NCBI GenBank assembly: GCA_026075535.2
Contig: AP026542.1
Location: 3,162,001-3,226,000 of the forward strand
DNA from: Tricholoma matsutake
Lineage: Eukaryota; Basidiomycota; Agaricomycetes; Agaricales; Tricholomataceae
Reading direction: 5' to 3'
Length of the DNA stretch: 64,000 nt
Made by a program: the position numbers and the translations under genes. The notes beneath the pieces are model-generated. The model saw nothing but the letters and a program-made list of their open reading frames with translations, was not told where the DNA came from and did not search any database. Shown here one piece after another: positions 1 to 11,934 of the stretch. The number at the start of each line of letters is the position of its first letter. Position 1 is the first letter of the stretch.

Positions 1-523
1 ATCCCAAAATCGCCTTTTGCTTTCCTAATTGAGTGACAGCAAAAAGGGCACACTCACTATGATCTTTGTAACGGAGAACCAGGTCTGCAACCTCTCGGAT
101 GGCACCAGCTTCATTTGGGGATCCATCCACGTTATATACAGGTATCGGACGTGAGAGTGAGCGAGTATTTAGACGATGTTGTTGTACCAGATGGGAATCA
201 ATGAAGAGACCAGTCACACCAGAGTCCAGGAGCGCAGAGACACCGAGTATCTGTCCAGTGTCGGTCGTCTGCAGTTCGATGGCTAGGTTTAAGGAATGTG
301 CAGAGGGAGTGGATGCCACAATATACTTGCGTGGTAGTTTACGCTCCCATGATTTAATTTTGGGACGTGGAGTAGAAGGAGAGATGGGGAGAGCAGGTAC
401 GTCTTTAGCCAACTTCGAAGGGTCAGAGAGGGGAGCAGTCACAGAAATGGATTCATTCTCCGGGGATTCAACTGACAAGACTTCAAAGCGGTTATGGACA
501 GGCAGTGAGGGCGTACAATTCAC
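1..523 (-). pseudogene. Ty3-A0 pol, protease start (partial, cut by window edge)
   Basis: This is the N-terminal part of the pol polyprotein, read from about 523 leftward off the window. An aspartic protease motif LLDSGVTGLF is encoded near 210-240; the matching place in copy A1 reads LLDSGATGLF, so A0 carries an A-to-V change next to the catalytic triad. The pol frame is shifted by -1 relative to gag and starts in the GTGA overlap with the gag stop. Activity cannot be judged because RT and integrase are not in the window. Confidence 0.8.
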
Positions 524-1639
524 TCGCTGCGAATAGGAAAATCCTGCTCCTCTACAACTTCCAGCTTAACCTCCTCTGCAACTTGATCCTTCGCTTCCTC
601 AACATCTACAAGTGCCAACAGATCTTGCAGGAGTTCGTCTCGTCCCTCGGGGGTGAGCATGCGGATATCCTGACGATGGGGACACGCTCCAGCCCTGTGT
701 CCAGGTTCCCCACAACGGTAGCAGAGATCCAACTTACGAGCATGGCTGCGGGCTGCATCAACATCCATTGGTACTGGGATATTGACGGCTGGTGTGGGAG
801 TTTGACGAACAGGAATGGGGTTAGGGCGGGGGAGGCTTCGATTGAAGGTGTAGGGTGTATGAGTGGTAGTTGGAGCATGGAATGCAGCATTAAACGCCGC
901 ATTTGTGAGTCGGTTCTCGTCACAGAGTGAAGCAGCTTCATACCAAGCAAGGATATCATCGTCCGCTGGGCGCCCTTCCAACATCTGTGCAATCTGGTCC
1001 TGAATTTCTCGGTTGAACCCCCGTCGGAACTTCACCACCACTGGTAACCCACTCCCATATCCTGCCATGTCCACCAAATCCTTGAACTCATCGATATAGT
1101 CGTCCATGGATTGACGTCCCTGGTGGTAAGTGGATGACTCAAGTCGTGTCACTGCTCGGTGGCATTCATTGAGGGGGCAGAAGTGGCGTATGAACTCAGC
1201 TCGAAAGTCACCCCAAGTGGAGAAAGGTAGAGAACCGAGTTCTTTAGTTTGACGTAGGATACAGTCCACATAGAGATAGGCGCGTTCAGATTTCATGTAT
1301 GTGAAGGCCCAATAAATTTTTGCAGCCTCATCGACGAATTGATGCGACTGGAGACTAATGTATAACTCACAGGAATTAAGGAATGCACGTCCCTGGGCAC
1401 GTGCACCATTAAATTCGGCGGGGGGGGGACGGTTTGATCTGGGCACATTCCTTAGTGGACGTGTTTGGCAAAACATCGTTGTTGGGTGCGCTTGGAGTCG
1501 TGAAGGGGGAACTATTAGTCGTAGGGTTAGCCTGGAGGGTCCTAACGAAGTTTTCAATCGTAGATTTAAGCGAGTCAATTTGTGCGCGCATTCCGGAAAC
1601 GTCGCTTTCAAGCGCGTCGAAGCGTTCTGATGCGTCCAT
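520..1639 (-). pseudogene. Ty3-A0 gag with a homopolymer frameshift
   Basis: The gag capsid/nucleocapsid protein starts at the ATG at 1639 (MDASERFDAL) and ends at the TGA at 520-522. The capsid-like region (GRAFLNSCELYISLQ onward) is followed near the C-terminus by a CCHC zinc knuckle, CYRCGEPGHRAGAC. A G-run at about 1420-1428 has nine G where copy A1 has eight. The N-terminal 70 or so codons are therefore out of frame with the capsid and the product is truncated. Long open frames on the opposite strand here are shadows. Confidence 0.85.
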
Positions 1640-1805
1640 GTCGCTAGGGAGCGCGTTTGGCGAAAATGGCGGCGCAATAAAGGCGAGAGTATCTGGAACG
1701 GTGTGTAGGGACTCTGTGGAGCTTTGGGAAGTGTCGTCCAGTCCGTACCTGCCTATTTTGGGCAGCGCGTTCGCGATTTTCGGGCCTTAGGGGAGAGTTT
1801 TCTAC

Positions 1806-2171
1806 TATAAGGGCAACCTAAGCCTCTAGCAAAGGGAAATCCGAAGAGAAAACTCTAAGGATCCCCTTGCTGATGCCCAGTATATGTGAAGACGACAAAA
1901 ATCAAATATAACCTAAAAATAGAAAAAGGCGGAGATAGGCGGATCAAGGCCGCCGAATGACATCATACCAAGGGGTATGTGTCGGAAGGGGTACTCCGCC
2001 TCTAAATATAAAAGTGTCAACATATACAAACATGATAGCAAGGGAAAATTAGTAATAAAATCCGGAAAAATTGTAGAAAATGAAGAATAGAAGGAAATGA
2101 GGTGGGGAAAAATATGGGACGAACATAAAAAATAGGAAAAACACACAGGGCACCCCCTTAGTCCCCTTACA
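1806..2171 (-). repeat. 5' LTR of Ty3-A0 (366 bp, short form)
   Basis: The minus strand begins TGTAAGG and ends CCTTATA, the same ends as the A1 LTRs. It is 60 bp shorter than the 426-bp A1 LTRs. A1 and A2 have two copies of a 19-bp stretch (AGCAAAGGGAAATCCGAAG in A1) with about 41 bp between; A0 has one. The simplest explanation is a deletion between direct repeats. Confidence 0.9.
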
Positions 2172-3568
2172 GTCTGGACCATGATGTGTACCTGCGATGT
2201 GAACTAATGTGAAGTGAAAAGTGAGAATCGAAACAATCCATCAATTGATGCTAGCACTAGGTGTAATATCAGGATTCGAGAGCATGCCTTTGATATACCT
2301 TGCATCGACTTCGACGATGAGGTTTTGGACCCCTATTAGGTACAATTGAAGTGCTCCGAGAGTGCAATATAGACCATAGAGTTTGAGTTTTGCTTGTGAG
2401 AACCAGGATTCATGGTCGTTAAGCATGATCAAGCCAAATCAACTGTAATACCATTTTCAAGGGTTGTTGGGATCGCATTGCACGAGAAAGAACCCAATAG
2501 CGATGTACAAAGTGTCGACTGATAGGATAACTGGGGCATCAGATGAGTAGTCGATAGCGCGAATTGCTGGAGAATTGATGAGTGCTGCTTCAGGTCTTCC
2601 TGTGCTGTGATTTGCTTCAGTCTGAATTCGAAAGGGACATCTTTTCGTGTAAGATGTATTAGAGCTGTAGCAGGTTGAGCAAAGTTTCGAATAAAGATAC
2701 GACAAACTCCAATAGTTCCTAAAAATGCCTTGACTTTGGTAAGGCTTCGACAAGGTCCCCATTTGCTAACCACTGCAATGCAAGTGGGATTGGCCATACG
2801 ACCTTCAATATTGGATTGATGACCTAAAATGATTATTTTGGGGATGCAAAGGTAGAGTTTCAGACCAGAAGATGTTCCTCCGCAATACTTCATGTGTTGG
2901 ACTATATGATTTAGATTCCCAAAATGTTCCCAAACAAAGCGTTGAATGCCTGGATGATCAGCGATTGTTTTGTAAGATCCTCCAATTGTTTGATATTCTG
3001 ATTTTGGACCCTTAACTGGTGTATCGTCAATGTAAGGGATGGTGATATGAGGGATTTCAGGTTGTAGGATGAATGTGACGTCGTTGTGTAAGATCGGAAC
3101 TGAGTTTGTCCAACCCATTGGTAGGGTGACGATTCAAAGCGCTCCAAAAGGTGTCTGAAACATTGTTAGATCTCGAGACAATTCTGCGACTTTCCTTTCA
3201 TCAAATGCGACATATAGGTCCAACAATCCACCACAAGTGCATCCCCCAAACTGTTCGGCTAGATGCTCGGGGATCAGGATGACACCAGAGTGCTGAATCA
3301 TTACTTGGTTTAGCTGTTCGAGACTGTGGACAATTCTAAGTGATTTTGTGCCTTTCTTCGCAATGCAAAACCATCGCAACCGATATGGCAAGTTCAACGA
3401 CTCGTATACTCCTGCTTCTATCTTCTTTTTCAGCATTTTGCAGATCTGTTCATACAGACCAGGAGGTATAGGGATATTATGTTTGACCCATGGAGTGTGA
3501 GGAATAACAGGGAATTTGATAAGAGGAAAGAAGTCAGGGTGAAAGCTTCCTTGTTCTTGTTCAGTCTA
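2172..3568 (-). pseudogene. Ty3 element E: reverse transcriptase/RNase H fragment of a second clade
   Basis: This is a minus-strand pol fragment of a Ty3 element distinct from A and B. It contains an RT N-terminal stretch (RWFCIAKKGTKSLRIVH), the palm with YIDD (about 3030), the KGPKS region, and RNase H with VEVDARYIKGML near 2290. I associate this RT type with an Agaricomycete Ty3 clade from memory of the family. Stops and frameshifts break it into pieces at 3436-3134, 3118-2429 and 2432-2241. It is truncated at both ends: by the A0 LTR on the left and at an abrupt junction with A2 at about 3568 on the right. No LTR of its own is seen. Confidence 0.8.
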
Positions 3569-5976
3569 TGTGACCCTCACTGCCTGTCCATAACCACTTT
3601 GAAGTTTTGTCAGTTGAATCCCCGGAGAATGAATCTATTTCCATGACTGTTCCCCTCTCTGACCCTTCGAAGTTGGCTGAAGACGTACCTGCTCTTCCCA
3701 TCTCTCCCTCTGCTCCACACCCCAAAATTAAATCATGGGAGTGCAAACTACCACACAAATATATTGTTGTGTCCACTCCCTCTACACATTTCTTGAACCT
3801 AGCAATTGAACTACAGACTACTGACACTGGACAGACACTCAGTGTCTCTGCGCTCCTGGACTCTGGTGCGACCAATCTCTTCATTGATGCCCATCTCACA
3901 CAACAACATCGCCTGAATACTCACTCACTCTTGTGTCCAATACCTGTTTATAATGTGGATGGGTCCCAAAATGAAGCTGGTGCCATTTGAGAGGTTGTAG
4001 ACCTGGTCCTCTGTTACAAAGATCATAGTGAGCATGCCCTTTTTGCTGTCACTCAATTAGGAAAGCAGAAGGTGATTTTGGGCTATCCATGGCTTTGAGA
4101 CCATAACCCAGAGGTCAACTGGCATACCGGGGAGGTTACAATGAGCTGGTGTCCATTCTGCTGTTGCACTTGTCTCAGACAAGAACATCATGGACAAAAA
4201 GCCTCAATATGATGTACTCAGAAGTGTAGTGCCAGACCCCTGCCTATACCTGAAGTGGAGTTAGAAGGGGTTCCTGATCTGATGCCGGACTCAGATGATG
4301 ATGAGGAGGAGCCAGAGGAAGTGGAGGAAGGTGATCGGATCTTCTACACTGTGATTTGTCCATCGCACAAGGTGTGTGCTACATCAAACATATCCCAATG
4401 CCTTGCCAAGGCCTTCCACAAAAACAATGCTGCTAAATCTTCTACTGATTCCTTGCTCCCTCATCTCCATGAGTTCGGGGACATGTTCTCCAAGGAATCA
4501 TTTGACTCTCTCCCTGCATGCAAGCCATGGGATCACGTGATTGAGCTCACCCCCGGTGCAACCCCTTCATTCTGCAAGGTCTATCCTCTCTCTCCTGAAG
4601 AACAGTGACAGCTTGACCAGTTCATCAATGAGCACCTGGCCTCCAGATGTATTCAACCATCAAAGTCACCCATGGCCTCTCCCTTTTTCTTTGTCAAGAA
4701 GAAGGATGGCTCGCTTCAACCAGTTCAAGACTACAGAAGGCTCAACGACATCATGGTCAAAAATCGCTACCCATTACCTCTCATCTCTGAACTTGTGAAC
4801 CAGCTCCATGGAGCCCAATACTTCACCAAGCTCAACATCCATTGGGGCTACAATAATCTGAGGATAAAGGAGGGAGATGAGTGGAAGGCAGCCTTTTGTA
4901 CCAACTGTGGTCTTTTTGAACTGCTCATCATGTTCTTTGGCCTTACTAATAGTCCTGCCACCTTTCAGACCATGATGAACAACATCTTCCACGACCTCAT
5001 CCTCAAAGGTGTTGTGTGTATCTATCTCAATGACATCCTCATCTTCACTTGCACAGTTGAAGAGCACCGTCACATCATGCGCCTCATCCTAGAATGACTT
5101 CGACAATACAAACTCTACCTTCATCAGGACAAGTGTGAGTTTGAGAAGACCAAGATCGAGTACCTCGGCCTGATTATCTTGGAGGGTCAGGTGGAGATGG
5201 ATCCTATCAAGGTGAATGGGGTCATGGCTTGGCCCATGCCCACGAACAAGAAAGAGGTGCAGTCTTTCCTGGGCTTCATCAATTTCTATCGGTGTTTTAT
5301 CAAGGATTTCTCACATCATGCATGACCACTGTTCAACTTGACAGGAAAGGAGGCATGAAGGTGAGATAATGCACTGACGATTTGTGCCCTTTTCATGTGG
5401 AAGCCAACAGTTCTGACTTTGTGACAGGCACCGTGTTGTCTCAGCAGTCTCCAGAGGACCAGAAGTGGCATCCTGTTGCATTCTACTCCAAAAGCCTTAG
5501 TGCTGTAGAGTAAAACTATGAGATCCATGACAAGGAGATGTTGGTGATAATGCATGTGCTTGAGGAGTGGTGACACTTCCTTGAGGGTGCCCAACACAAG
5601 GTGGAAATTTGGACGGATCACAAGAATCTCGAGTACTTTATGACAGCCAAGAAATTGAACCATCATCAAGCTCATTGGTCCCTGTATCTATCCAGATTCA
5701 ACTTCTCCTTGCACCACTGTCTGGGTCACAGCATGGGGAAGACCGATGCCCTCTCCCGATGTGCAGACCATGGGGATGGCAGCAATGACAATCAAAACAT
5801 TGTGTTGTTGCAGCCAGACCTGTTCACCATTTGGACACTGGAAGGCATTGCACCCCAGGGTGAGGAGTGGGACATCCTACCTGACATTTATCACGCAAAC
5901 CATAGTGGTTTACACAAGGATGTTGTTGCCTGAGCTGTTAAAGAACTGAGGAAGGGATTCACCCTTTCCTTGCATG
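3569..5976 (+). pseudogene. Ty3-A2 pol, protease to integrase start (decayed)
   Basis: The first segment of A2 pol aligns with A1 pol. It contains a protease motif LLDSGATNLF near 3855, an RT fingers/palm region starting [13 protein letters not shown] at 4672, and RNase H and the integrase zinc region from about 5400. Both RT catalytic positions are damaged: [11 protein letters not shown] has Asn where A1 has Asp, and YLND stands where A1 has YLDD. Many TGA codons sit where A1 has CGA, for example CTTTGAGACC at about 4093 against CTTCGAGACC in A1. A frameshift lies near 5380. It cannot encode an active polyprotein. Confidence 0.9.
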
Positions 5977-6378
5977 TGTTAGGAAACCACTCCATTACCT
6001 AATAAAATCTCATTTTTATTTTATTATGTTGAATTACACTATATTACGCCAAATGATGCTACACTTTGATAGCATGAGAATTTTATTTCACACACATCAA
6101 TATGTGCGCGCATGTACGAGTGCGTCAGTAACAACAAAGTACAATATATGTAACATAGTATATAAACCCTAAATATATGCCTAGGGGACCCCAGTTGTGT
6201 TCTCTTAGGTATTCCACCTATGCTTGTGGTGTGAATGTCCTATCTCAACAAACTCACCTATTAATAACCCCTCACATCAAAACCATCAGTTCCCCAATCA
6301 TGTGCGTGGATCCCGCCCCCTTCTTGTAGAGAGAACCTGCACAGTCTTAGCTAGCAGATAGTGGGTGTCGCCCTAACA
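5977..6378 (+). repeat. 5' LTR of Ty3-B (402 bp)
   Basis: It begins TGTTAGG and ends CCCTAACA, giving clear inverted ends. It matches the split 3' LTR at 11935-12098 plus 18140-18362. The 3' copy lacks about 15 bp (CTTAGGTATTCCA region, about 6204-6218), which accounts for 387 against 402 bp. Confidence 0.95.
6161..6203 (+). promoter_or_regulatory. Ty3-B LTR TATA box and predicted RNA start
   Basis: TATAAA lies at 6161-6166. Thirty-two bases downstream of its first base, AGTTGTGTTCT (6193-6203) is the exact reverse complement of the primer site at 6381-6391. If transcription starts at 6193, the first 11 nt of the RNA could fold onto that site and prime reverse transcription, as known for Tf1/sushi-type elements. 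The pairing is seen directly; the start site is inferred. Confidence 0.65.
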
Positions 6379-6380
6379 GA

Positions 6381-6391
6381 AGAACACAACT
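6381..6391 (+). promoter_or_regulatory. Ty3-B self-priming primer-binding site
   Basis: AGAACACAACT starts two bases after the end of the 5' LTR. It is perfectly complementary to 11 nt inside the LTR (6193-6203). No match to a tRNA 3' end was recognised. Confidence 0.65.
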
Positions 6392-6843
6392 TCCCATATC
6401 AGTGCACCTTCTCTTACTTGTGCATACATCATTGTTTCACCATGCCACATCCAATTACTCATCCTTTCGGCATGAGCCAGAAGTACTTGTATATATGTAA
6501 TCTACCTTTTCTTTCATAAGCCAACATCAGGCCTCGCCTTACATTGTGACTGCCAGTGATCGAGAGGCAGCGCTCATCATTAGGACAGCTGCAACCAGAC
6601 AACTGATTGGATCTGGTTTAGTCACGATTTACATCACTCTATTTGGACGACTATTTTAGTTACAAGCCGAATTCAGTGTTATCCCCGAGATCAGGCACTG
6701 TTGGAAGGGTTATTGATCCGAAGTGTCAAATTAGGCGCACGACAAATGACAAACCATTGAGGAATGATCGACGAACCATCATGTGACCCATAAACATTTG
6801 GAGAGGTCCCAAAGAACAAATCTTGAATTTGTCAAAGAAGTGA

Positions 6844-7962
6844 TTCATCACAGATTTTACCATTACGTCCAAACCCTCAACTTCTAATCCTGGCCCTAAT
6901 CCTGTTCCCACACCAGCACTAGAGGCGAAAATTGATGCGCTTACAGTGCAAATGTCGCAATTAGTGTCAGTGTTGGCAGCATCACAGCCCAGACAAGCCA
7001 AAGTACAGCCAGAGACAACAGTAGAAAGAGATGATGAGATGGAGGAGATGGTGGAGTGGATGTCACAGGAGGATGAGATGGTGGAGAAATCCGGAAATGG
7101 AAAAGCACGCTTACCTAAGTACGCGTCCCCACAAATCTTTGATGGTACCATGGAGAATACAAAATCCTTCATCAGCTCTATAGTATTGTACATCCATGGG
7201 AGGAAGCCAGAGTTTCGTACAGCCAAGTCTAGGATTATGTTTGCTCTCTCATACATTCAGGGGGGGAAAGCACAGTTCTGGAGAAATGAGGCTATTAGTC
7301 AAATTGCCACAGGAAATAAACCATTTGCAACCTTCAAGGAATTTCTGGGGAGATTGGAGGCACAGTTTGGAGACCCTAATCCAAAGGCGACAGCCAATGC
7401 TAAATTAAAGACCATGCGCCAAGGTTCCCTAATGGCAGATGAATTTATTTTGCAGTTCAAAGCAGAAGCTTCACAAACAGATATGGGAGAAGCCACGTTG
7501 GTAGAGTTTATGAAAGCAGGATTAAATCCCTCTTTATTCAAGTCTATCTACTGACTACCTTCTATGCCAGAGAAGTTGGATGAGTGGTATAATTGGGCAA
7601 TGCACCTTGACTGGCAATATCGGCAGGAACAGGCGGAGTCAAAGTTGATGTATGGAAGTAGTAAATTTGGAAAGTCATCAGGAGGAAAGTCCAAGAAAGG
7701 AAAGGCACCTCAGGTGCAAGCTCCAAGGGCACAGCCACCGGCCATGGCAGTGACACCTATAGTTACAGAGTCAGCAGCACCAGCAGAGGCAATGGAGGTT
7801 GATCAAGTGGGGAGATGAGCCCCACTTAAATGTTTTAACTGTGGGCAGTTAGGACACATCACTAGGAATTGTAGGCAGAAAAGAAAGATTAGGGAAGCTA
7901 CAATTGAGGAAGTGAAGCCAGAGGAAGGCAGGCAGAAGAATTTTGTGGAAGAGTCCCAGTGA
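6844..7962 (+). pseudogene. Ty3-B gag with two in-frame TGA codons
   Basis: This is the retrotransposon capsid and nucleocapsid. The frame opens after a TGA at 6841; no ATG is found before 6952, so the start is uncertain. The capsid domain runs through KYASPQIFDGTMENTKSFIS and FATFKEFLGRLEAQFGDP. A basic, Ala/Pro-rich linker follows, then the CCHC knuckle CFNCGQLGHITRNC near 7835-7875. TGA stops at 7552-7554 and 7816-7818 interrupt an otherwise continuous frame. The gag stop TGA at 7960-7962 overlaps the pol frame in the tetranucleotide GTGA, as in Ty3-A. Confidence 0.88.
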
Positions 7963-10900
7963 AGGTTTCCCCATTGGTGACCCAGAATCGTTACAATGTA
8001 TTAGTATCTGAGGAAACCCAGAGTAAATCAGAAAAGGAAATTGAGGAGGAGTACAACCGTTCTGAATCACATGACAAAGAGGAGTACAACCATTGTCAAT
8101 CACATGACAAAGAAAATTGTCACACACCATTTCCGAAAACCCCTAAATTCTTTATTCACTCTGCATGAATAGAACCCAAAATCACCTTGACTGTGGGACT
8201 GAAGACAGTGGACATGCATGCAGCAATTGATGTGGAAGCATTCCTTGATAGTGGTGCTACAGGATTATTCATCAATCGGTCCTTAATTACTGGAAATGGT
8301 ATTAACACATGCAAGCTGGCGCAACCTACATACAGAGGTCCAGGTGGCAGGCTATAATTTACCAGTAAAATATTTCACATGATGTTTTCATGTGACTTTT
8401 ATAAAAGCAGGGATTTTCTGGACATCAAAAAAATTTTGTATAATGGTGTACAATATTGACAGAACAGTCAATCGTGGAGGAACTATCAAGGAGGAGGTGA
8501 CTATAGTACTAAAGTATCAAGAGCATCAGCAGTGAGCCATATTCAAAGTGTGTGATCTTGGGAAAACCAATCTAATAATAGGATGTCCGTGGTTATGGAA
8601 GCATAATCCTGAAATTGATTGGAAAACTGGGAAAGTACAGATGACTTGTTGTCCTAAGGAATGTAATGTGTATGGGAGGAAGATGAAGAAGGAGAAAAGG
8701 AAAAAGAAAGAGAAAGAACATCCGAGGAAGTATTCTGTTACGATGGAGGAAGTGGAGGATGAGGAAATGCCAAATGGGGAAGTTCCCGTCATGATCAAGA
8801 AAGAAGAGCAAAAGCAAACCTTTAGAGCAATTTGTGGAGGACAGTCGTGGGACAAGAATATTGTGAAGGTGGAGAAGCCAGTGGAGGAGTGGGTGCCAAA
8901 AGTGTATCATGAATATCTGTCAGTGTTCCAGAAGAAGGAGTCTGAGTGAATGCCGGTGCGGAAGCCATGGGATCATGCAATTGAGATGAAGCCAGGGTTT
9001 GTGCCAAAGAAATCGAGGGTATATCCATTATCTCTGATAGAACAAGAAGAAGTGGATGCATTCCTGAAGGAGCAATTGCGCAAAGGATACATATGACCTT
9101 CAAAATCACCGCAGACATCACCAATATTCTTCATGCCAAAGAAAGACCAAAGGAAGAGGATGTGTACAGATTATAGATATCTGAATGAGTGGACAGTGAA
9201 GAATGCATACCCCCTGCCGTTGATCTCAGAAATAATTGACAAGGTGGGAAAAGCCAAGGTCTTTACAAAATTGGATTTACGATGGGGATACAATAATGTA
9301 CAAATAAAGAAAGGAGATGAGTGGAAGGCCACATTTGCCATGCGTCAAGGATCCTTCGAGCTGCTTATCATGTTTTTTGGGATGACTAGTAGTCCCCCGA
9401 CCTTTCAAAATATGATGAACAACATTTTCAAGGATGTAATAGACAAAGGCATGGTAATAATATTCATTGATGACATTCTGATATTCACAGAGGATGAAGA
9501 AAATCATGAGGTGATAGTGCAGGAGGTGCTATGGAGGTTAGTGGAGAATGATCTATTTTTGAAACCAGAGAAGTGTGTGTTTGGGGCAAGCAAGATTGAG
9601 TTCCTAGGATTATTGATCGGCCCTGATGGGATTAAAATGGATCCGATGAAGGTACAGGCAATCACAGATTGGCCTGCGCCCACCCATGTCAAGGAGGTTC
9701 AAGCCTTCTTGGGACTCGCAAATTATTATCGTCGCTTTGTGCACAATTTTTCTAAAATTGCTGCACCCTTACATAACATGAAAGGGAGTAGTGTGGAGGT
9801 GGGGAGAGCAGCAGCAGAGAGTGTTTGAGGAGTTGAAGAGGAAGTTTGTGGAGGGACCAATATTAGCCCCGGTAGATTTCACATGCCCTTTACGAGTGGA
9901 ATCAGATGCATCCAATTTTGCTACTGGAGCGGTATTATCAATGCTGTGCAAAGATGACAAATGGCATCCTTGTGCATATCTGTCCCGAGGGTTGAATGAT
10001 GTGGAGAGGAATTATGATGTGCATGATGAAGAGATGTTGGGGATAATATGAGCATTGGAGACATGGAGGCATTATTTGGAGGGATGTACGCATCAGATTG
10101 AGATCTGGACAGATCATCAAAATCTGCAATACTTCATGTCCGCTAAAAAGCTTAATCGACAGCAAGCGCATTGGGCAATATTCCTATCACACTTCAATTT
10201 TCACTTGGTCCACAAAGTGGGAAGCTTAATGAGGAAAGCAGATGCATTATCCAGACATATTGATCAGAAAAGGGGGATGGAGGAGGACAATAAGAATGTT
10301 ACCTTACTCAAACCCAAATACTTTTGCATTTGCGCTATGCGTCAAGGGCATCTATTAATAGATAGCTCGGAAATGGAAATGTTGTCTAAAATTAGACAAT
10401 GTTCCGAAATGGATGATGAAGTAGTGGAAGCCGTGAAAGCTCTGAAGGGAGAGAAGAAAGGTAATATTAAAGGAGATGAATGGGTTGAGGAACAAGGGTT
10501 GGTGTTGTTTCGAGGAAAGGTGTATGTACCAAAGGATCAGGAGTTGCGAAGGGAGATTGTCCGGTTACATCATAATACACTGACTGCCAGACACCCAGGA
10601 AGATGGAAGACATTGGAATTAGTAATGAGAAATTATTGGTGGCCCAGAATTTCAAAGTATGTGTTGGGGTATGTGGATGGATGTGATACATGCATGAGGG
10701 GGAAGAAATTTCCAGAGAAACCTGCAGGAAAGTTGATGCCGAACCCTATACCTAAAGCACCATGGCGAGATATATCTGTGGATTTTATTACCGGATTACC
10801 TGAGGCTCAAGGGTATGATGCAATATTCGTAGTATGCAATTGCTTCACAAAGGAGGTCCATATTATTCCTACTACTACAGAAACCTCATCATTGGGCTTG

Positions 10901-11923
10901 GCACGCCTCTATCTAAATCAGGTATGGCGGTTACATGGGTTACCTGATACCGTTATCTCCGATCGCGGACCACAATTTGCTTCCACGTTTATGTGAGAAC
11001 TGAACAAGATATTGGGAATTCAAACTAAACTATCTATGGCATATCACCTGCAGACTGATGGGCAGACAGAGAGAATGAACCAGGAGTTGGAGCAGTACCT
11101 ACATATGTTTGTCAACTACCAACAAACCAACCAGCCCGAATGGCTGGCAATTGCCAAATTTTCTCACAATAACAAATTCCATTCGGCTACTCATATGTCA
11201 CCCTTTTTTGCAAATTATGGATATCATCCTTGCATGGGAGTAGAACCCAGAAGGGAAGTCAAAGTACAGTCAGTAGAAGACTTTGTATCTAAGATGCAAA
11301 AGGTACAAGAGGAAGCAGAGGTGGCATTGAAGAAAGCACCTGATGACATGATATGACATGTGGATCGTACTCAAGCATGTGCTCCAGAGTACAAAATTGG
11401 TGACTTGGTGTGGCTAAGTACCAAGGACCTGAATATTCCACGACCTTTGAGGAAACTTACAGAGAAACAAGTTGGCCCATATGCAATCTCTAAAGTAATC
11501 TCACCTAATGCAGTAGTGCTAAAATTACCCTGATCATTCAAGATTGATCCCAAGATTAACGTATCCTGCCTATGCCCTTACCACCCACCCACTATTCCTG
11601 GCCAACAAACTACTCTGCAACCTCCGATAATAGTAGAAGGTGCTCCAGAATACATAGTTGAAGAAATTCTAGACTCACGTCTTTGACGGAACAAATTGGA
11701 GTTCTTAATAAAGTGGAAAAACTATACCGATGAAAATAATTTGTGGGAGCCCGAAGAGAATTGTAAGCGAGCGCACAAGGCGATCGCCCAATTCTTTAAA
11801 TGTAATCCGAATGCTCCGCATTGCATTGCGAGAATGGTGTATGAGGGGATGAAATTCTGGCCTTACCAAAATTTCATGGAGGGGACAGATGCAATATTTT
11901 CTCGCCTGGAAGTCGAGGCATAA
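7959..11923 (+). pseudogene. Ty3-B pol (protease-RT-RNase H-integrase-chromodomain), decayed
   Basis: The domains in order are: protease (FLDSGATGLFIN, about 8250-8285), RT from about 9120 with KLDLRWGYNN and FIDDILIF intact, RNase H (VESDASNFATGAVLS, EIWTDHQNLQYF), an integrase zinc region (HHNTLTARHPGRW, CDTCMRGK), an integrase core with all three acidic residues visible (VDFITGLP, SDRGPQF, DGQTERMNQ), and a chromodomain (EFLIKWKNYTDENNLWEPEEN) near 11696. TGA stops occur at 8166, 8947, near 9094, 10049, 10994, 11354, about 11531 and 11683. A frameshift lies at about 9785, and a roughly 115-bp insertion at about 8333-8446 breaks the protease. The copy is inactive as it stands. Confidence 0.92.
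8333..8446. other. Small insertion in Ty3-B protease region with a hairpin
   Basis: The protease reading (KLAQPTYR) stops making sense at about 8333 and resumes with VYNIDRTVN at about 8447 in another frame, so about 115 bp appear inserted. The segment is AT-rich and holds a perfect hairpin, TCACATGA at 8375-8382 and TCATGTGA at 8388-8395. Its origin is not recognised; boundaries are good to a few bases. Confidence 0.55.
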
Positions 11924-11934
11924 AAGGGGGGTAA

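Larger units (their letters stand above)
1..2171 (-). mobile_element. Ty3 element A0, 5' part only (runs off left edge)
   Basis: This is the 5' end of a Ty3/gypsy chromovirus-type retrotransposon on the minus strand. It contains a 5' LTR, a gag with a CCHC knuckle and the start of the protease region; the rest of pol lies outside the window. It is the same family as the complete copy at 12099-18134, and the two align almost base for base over gag. The LTR begins TGTAAGG directly against fragment E, so A0 inserted into that older element. The right-flank target-site candidate is GTCTG at 2172-2176, but its partner is outside the window. Confidence 0.9.
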
